Shown piece after piece: positions 39,946-44,002 of a stretch of 44,002 bases of DNA. The stretch lies in NCBI GenBank assembly GCA_023436485.1, contig JAEZIU010000011.1:1-44002 (forward strand). The letters run 5' to 3'. The notes below the pieces were generated by a model. It was not told the DNA's origin, ran no database searches, and worked only from the letters and a program-made list of their open reading frames with translations. The DNA is from Bacillota bacterium (GTDB taxonomy: Bacteria; Bacillota; Clostridia; Acetivibrionales; DSM-1351). Both the position numbers and the translations under genes were made by a program. Within the stretch, counting starts at the first letter, position 1. Every line of letters starts with the position of its first letter.

Positions 39946-42735
39946 ATGGCAGAAGATTATGGAAAATCTTTAAATCTACCACAGACTGACTTCCCTATGA
40001 GGGCGAACCTTCCTCAAAGGGAACCTGAATTCCTGAAAAAATGGGAAGACATGGATATTTATAATAAGCAATTGAAAAAAGCAGAAGGAAAGCCTTCTTT
40101 TATACTACATGATGGCCCGCCATATGCAAATGGAGGTATCCACCTTGGAACAACATTGAATAAGGTTTTAAAGGATATTGTTGTCAAGTATAAGAGTATG
40201 TCAGGCTACTATACTCCATATGTTCCGGGATGGGATACACACGGACTTCCCATCGAGCAGAGAGCTATTAAAGAACTGGGATTAAAGAGACACGAGGTAG
40301 GCCCTGTTGTTTTCAGAGAAGCATGTGAAGGCTTTGCCATGAAGTATCTGGATATACAAAGAGAATCTTTCAAACGATTGGGTGTAAGGTCTGACTGGGA
40401 GCATCCTTATATAACGCTGAAACCCGAGTTTGAAGCAAAACAGATAGAAGTCTTTGGTAAAATGGCCAAAAATGGTCATATATACAAGGGCTTGAAGCCT
40501 GTTTACTGGTGCCCTGAGTGTGAAACCGCTCTGGCTGAAGCTGAAATCGAATATGCGGACGATACTACCGTTTCAATATATGTTAAGTTCCAGGTAAGAG
40601 ATGACAAGGGAATTTTTGAAGGAGTTGCACCAAAAGAAAAGATTAACTTTGTAATATGGACAACAACTACATGGACTCTGCCTGCAAACCTTGCAATTTG
40701 TTTGAATGAGTCATTTGAATATTCTGTTGTAAAGGCTAATGATGAATATTATGTTCTAGCTTCAGAACTTGTTGAAAATACAATGAAGGCAGCGGCTATA
40801 ACAGAATATGAAACTGTTGCAAAATTCAAAGGCAGCGAACTGGAAGGTATTCTTTGCAAGCACCCATTCTTGGACAGGGATTCAATAGTTATTCTTGGTG
40901 ACCATGTTACACTTGAAGCAGGTACCGGTTGTGTTCATACTGCTCCCGGACATGGCGCGGAAGACTTTCTAGTGTGCCAGAAATACAAGATTCCTGTATT
41001 GGTTCCCGTTGACAGCAAGGGTTTCCTGACTAAAGATGCAGGACCGTTTGAGGGAATGTTCTATAAGAAATCAAATCCTGCAATTATTGAAAAATTGACT
41101 CAGGACGGCAGACTTTTAGCTTCAGAAAAGATTACTCACCAATATCCGCATTGTTGGAGATGTAAGGACCCAATCATATTCCGTGCTACCGAACAATGGT
41201 TTGCTTCAATTGACGGGTTCAGAGAAGAGGCATTGAAAGCAATCAAAGACGTAAAATGGATTCCTGAATGGGGAGAAGAAAGAATTACTAACATGGTAAG
41301 GGATAGGGGAGACTGGTGTATTTCCAGACAACGTATATGGGGTGTGCCAATTCCGATATTCTACTGCAAAGACTGTGGTAAGGAATTAATAACAGATGAA
41401 TCCATAAAGGCTGTAGCTAATCTTTTCAGAGAAAAGGGCTCAAATGCATGGTATGCAATGGACGCTTCCGAGATTCTTCCAAAGGAAACTAAATGTGAAT
41501 GCGGACACCATGAATTTTCAAAAGAAACAGATATAATGGATGTTTGGTTTGATTCAGGCTCCAGCCACGCAGCAGTTCTGGAAAATAGAGAAGGATTATC
41601 TTGTCCTGCAGACCTGTACCTTGAAGGTAATGACCAACATAGAGGATGGTTCCAGTCATCACTGCTAACATCTGTTGCTACTAAGGGAAAGGCACCTTAC
41701 AGAAAGGTCCTGACACACGGTTATGTTGTTGACGGCGAAGGCCGTAAGATGTCCAAGTCACTTGGAAACGGTATTGACCCTGCAGATGTTATTAAGGAGT
41801 ACGGAGCAGATATACTTAGACTTTGGGTTGCTTCTTCCGATTATACAACTGATATAAGAATTTCAAAGGATTTGTTAAAGCAGTTATCCGAGGTTTATAG
41901 AAAGATAAGGAATACTGCAAGATACATTCTTGGTAATATAAATGATTTTAACCCTGACACAGACAGTGTTGACTACAATGAACTTAATGAATTGGACAAA
42001 TGGGCATTGAGCAGGATGAATAACCTCATTAAAAAGGTAAATGAAGCCTATGACACATATGAGTTCCATTTGATGTTTCATGCTATACACAACTTCTGTG
42101 TTGTTGACATGAGTAACTTTTATTTGGATATTATAAAGGACAGACTTTACACTTCAAAGCCTGATTCAAAGGAAAGAAGAGCAGCTCAGACTGTAATGTA
42201 TGAGATTCTTCATAACCTTGTAAGAATGCTGACTCCGGTTCTTGCATTTACTACTGAGGAAATATGGCAGTACATGCCTCATAAAGCAGGCGATGATACT
42301 GATAGTGTTCAGTTGAACAGCTGGCCACAGGTAAATGAAAAGTATGCAAATACAGAGTTGTCAGAAAAATGGGAAAAGATATTCGAGCTTAGGTCGGATG
42401 TTTCAAAGGCACTTGAGATAGCAAGGGCAAACAAGACTATAGGTCATTCTCTTAATGCAAAAGTGACTCTATATGCAGACGGAGAAAATCTTGAGTTTAT
42501 CAAGAGTATTGAAAACGGTCTTGTTACTGTATTTATTGTTTCAGCTGTTGAGATTAAAAATCTTGCTGATGCTCCGGCTACTGCCCAAAAGGGAGAGGAA
42601 ATGCCGGGAATAAAAGTTTCGGTTGAACAGGCATCGGGAGATAAATGTGAAAGATGCTGGATGTTTAGCGAATTCGTAGGTAAGGACGAAAAACACCCGA
42701 CACTTTGTAAGAGATGTGCTGACGTAGTAGGTTAA
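39946..42735 (+). CDS. ileS: Isoleucyl-tRNA synthetase
   Basis: Charges tRNA-Ile. It has 929 residues, the bacterial type I form. The ATP-binding HIGH motif appears as GGIHLGTTLNK (near residue 63) and KMSKS as GRKMSKSLGNG (near residue 602); the editing domain in between shows WTTTTWTLPANLAI. The C-terminal zinc knuckle CERCW with CKRC is present. The start has CCGGAGG upstream. Expression is under the Ile T-box. aroB follows 29 bases later and may share the transcript. Confidence 0.98.
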   Translation: MAEDYGKSLNLPQTDFPMRANLPQREPEFLKKWEDMDIYNKQLKKAEGKPSFILHDGPPYANGGIHLGTTLNKVLKDIVVKYKSMSGYYTPYVPGWDTHGLPIEQRAIKELGLKRHEVGPVVFREACEGFAMKYLDIQRESFKRLGVRSDWEHPYITLKPEFEAKQIEVFGKMAKNGHIYKGLKPVYWCPECETALAEAEIEYADDTTVSIYVKFQVRDDKGIFEGVAPKEKINFVIWTTTTWTLPANLAICLNESFEYSVVKANDEYYVLASELVENTMKAAAITEYETVAKFKGSELEGILCKHPFLDRDSIVILGDHVTLEAGTGCVHTAPGHGAEDFLVCQKYKIPVLVPVDSKGFLTKDAGPFEGMFYKKSNPAIIEKLTQDGRLLASEKITHQYPHCWRCKDPIIFRATEQWFASIDGFREEALKAIKDVKWIPEWGEERITNMVRDRGDWCISRQRIWGVPIPIFYCKDCGKELITDESIKAVANLFREKGSNAWYAMDASEILPKETKCECGHHEFSKETDIMDVWFDSGSSHAAVLENREGLSCPADLYLEGNDQHRGWFQSSLLTSVATKGKAPYRKVLTHGYVVDGEGRKMSKSLGNGIDPADVIKEYGADILRLWVASSDYTTDIRISKDLLKQLSEVYRKIRNTARYILGNINDFNPDTDSVDYNELNELDKWALSRMNNLIKKVNEAYDTYEFHLMFHAIHNFCVVDMSNFYLDIIKDRLYTSKPDSKERRAAQTVMYEILHNLVRMLTPVLAFTTEEIWQYMPHKAGDDTDSVQLNSWPQVNEKYANTELSEKWEKIFELRSDVSKALEIARANKTIGHSLNAKVTLYADGENLEFIKSIENGLVTVFIVSAVEIKNLADAPATAQKGEEMPGIKVSVEQASGDKCERCWMFSEFVGKDEKHPTLCKRCADVVG

Positions 42736-42764
42736 TCAAGCATATCAGATTTGGGAGACGTATT

Positions 42765-43844
42765 ATGATTAGACATACTGTAAATTTAAAGGAAAGAAGT
42801 TATCCTATTTGTATCGCAACAGACTTTCAGGAACTTGGGAAAACTGTTCTATCATTCAGACAGGGTAATAAAGCTCTGTTGATTACCGATGAGAATGTTG
42901 ATAATTATTATTCTAATCAGTGTGTGAAAGTACTTCAAGACAGCGGGATAGAGGTTAACAAGCATGTTCTGAAGCCCGGTGAGAATAATAAGACACTTGA
43001 GGCAGTTTATGGTATATATAATAAGATGGTAGAGTGCAAACTTGATAGAAGCAGTATTGTGCTGGCACTTGGTGGCGGTGTAGTGGGCGATATAGCCGGC
43101 TTTGCCGCTGCCACATATATGAGAGGTGTCAACTTTATACAAATACCCACATCACTATTGGCACAGGCTGACAGCAGTGTTGGAGGTAAAACGGGGGTTG
43201 ATTTCAATGGACATAAGAACATTGTGGGTGCATTTTATCAACCTAAAGCAGTTTTTATTAATGTAAATACTATTAGGACATTGCCAAAGAGAGAGATTTC
43301 TGCTGGTCTTGCCGAAGTAATCAAACATGGTTTGATTATGGATGAAGAATACTGTGAATATATTAATTATAATGCTGATAAGATTTTTAAATTTGATGAA
43401 AATGTACTGCAATTCTTGGCTAAAAAGAATTGTTCCATAAAGGGCTATGTAGTGGAGCAGGACGAAAAAGAGGACGATTTAAGAGCTATTCTTAATTTTG
43501 GTCACACAATCGGTCATGCAATTGAAACAGTTGAAAATTTCAAGCTTTTGCATGGTGAATGTGTGTCTATAGGAATAGTTGGAGCATACAAATTGGCCCA
43601 TTACATGGAAATTTTGGGAGAGCAAACAGTTAATCAGGTTAAAGCCATTCTTGTAAAACTTGGACTTCCCGTTTCTTTGCCGGGACTGGATGTTGAACGA
43701 GTATACAACCAGATATTTTACGATAAAAAGGTAAAGGACAATAAACTTAAATTTGTTTTACCACGTAGGATTGGCGAGGTTTTCCAATGTACCATTGAGG
43801 ATAGCGGACTGATTAAAAAAGTTCTTTCAGATTTGGCAAATTAA
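42765..43844 (+). CDS. aroB: 3-dehydroquinate synthase
   Basis: Second enzyme of the shikimate pathway, NAD- and metal-dependent. It has 359 residues. Typical blocks: LALGGGVVGDIAGFAAATYMRG, PTSLLAQADSSVGGKTGVD, LAEVIKHGLI and the metal-binding LNFGHTIGHAIE. The ribosome site is GGGAGA. Its place after ileS, rather than in an aro cluster, may put it partly under the Ile T-box. Confidence 0.97.
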   Translation: MIRHTVNLKERSYPICIATDFQELGKTVLSFRQGNKALLITDENVDNYYSNQCVKVLQDSGIEVNKHVLKPGENNKTLEAVYGIYNKMVECKLDRSSIVLALGGGVVGDIAGFAAATYMRGVNFIQIPTSLLAQADSSVGGKTGVDFNGHKNIVGAFYQPKAVFINVNTIRTLPKREISAGLAEVIKHGLIMDEEYCEYINYNADKIFKFDENVLQFLAKKNCSIKGYVVEQDEKEDDLRAILNFGHTIGHAIETVENFKLLHGECVSIGIVGAYKLAHYMEILGEQTVNQVKAILVKLGLPVSLPGLDVERVYNQIFYDKKVKDNKLKFVLPRRIGEVFQCTIEDSGLIKKVLSDLAN

Positions 43845-43862
43845 TATTTTAAACTTTAAATT

Positions 43863-43915
43863 AAGTACATTAACCGTATTAGCATATTTTAATCCGGTTG
43901 GTGTGCTTTTTTTGT
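43863..43915 (+). terminator. Terminator after aroB
   Basis: Arms 43863-43876 and 43895-43908 pair over 14 positions with three G-T pairs, followed by T7. The left arm AAGTACATTAACCG resembles the arms of the terminators at 21622 and 35840. The last ~85 bases of the window show no gene. Confidence 0.8.
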
Positions 43916-44002
43916 ATTTATATGACAATTTTCGTCAGCTAGAAAAATTTCTTACGAATAAATAAAGCTAAACAGAACAACCATAATTATATTGAAAAGT
44001 TT

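Overview
The window looks like the chromosome of a low-GC, anaerobic, spore-forming, probably cellulolytic Clostridia member, most like Ruminiclostridium (inference). The pointers are strong AGGAGG ribosome sites, T-box leaders, spore photoproduct lyase, ferredoxin-type proteins, a two-subunit NAD-linked dihydroorotate dehydrogenase (pyrK/pyrD) and a secreted GH11 xylanase. No phage, transposase, CRISPR array or rRNA was seen.

Layout. (1) 1-10750: a pyrimidine operon on +, entered inside pyrB: pyrB, pyrC, pyrF, carA, carB, pyrK, pyrD, then a histidine phosphatase and a divergent orotate phosphoribosyltransferase-like protein in the place where pyrE is expected. (2) 10826-14238: DUF1287 protein, YbaK-type deacylase, a small membrane protein and a secreted BNR/YCF48-type repeat protein. 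(3) 14285-16991, minus strand: splB, whose ribosome site lies inside a terminator-like hairpin, then a YibE/F membrane protein and a DUF486 protein. (4) 17238-21611: a membrane GGDEF-EAL protein with an ABC-type sensor domain, then a DUF134 regulator and an Mrp/NifX fusion behind a promoter overlapped by a perfect 34-bp palindrome. (5) 21687-25700: YeiH transporter, divergent LysR regulator, polyferredoxin, C_GCAxxG_C_C protein, PrsW-type protease. (6) 25813-28759: two identical tRNA-Lys(CTT) units bracket a GH11 xylanase with a long, repeat-rich leader and a lipoprotein with a formylglycine-generating-enzyme fold behind a structured, attenuator-like leader. (7) 29010-35824: DegS/DegU-type two-component system; a T-box whose specifier reads CTC (Leu) in front of an acyl-CoA ligase; a short MetH-like protein; a rhomboid protease with TPR-like tail. 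(8) 35901-38984: pdxST and a divergent PdxR/MocR regulator with candidate operators. (9) 38985-43844: a minimal kinase-like protein, then an Ile T-box (ATC), ileS and aroB.

The least expected piece is the leucine-type T-box on the acyl-CoA ligase. T-boxes switch genes on during starvation for an amino acid, so the ligase may activate isovalerate for leucine synthesis by reductive carboxylation (inference). Other items worth checking are the palindromic operator of the DUF134-Mrp unit, the divergent PyrE-like protein, the splB hairpin, the possible attenuator upstream of the lipoprotein, and an orphan Shine-Dalgarno sequence in the xylanase leader.
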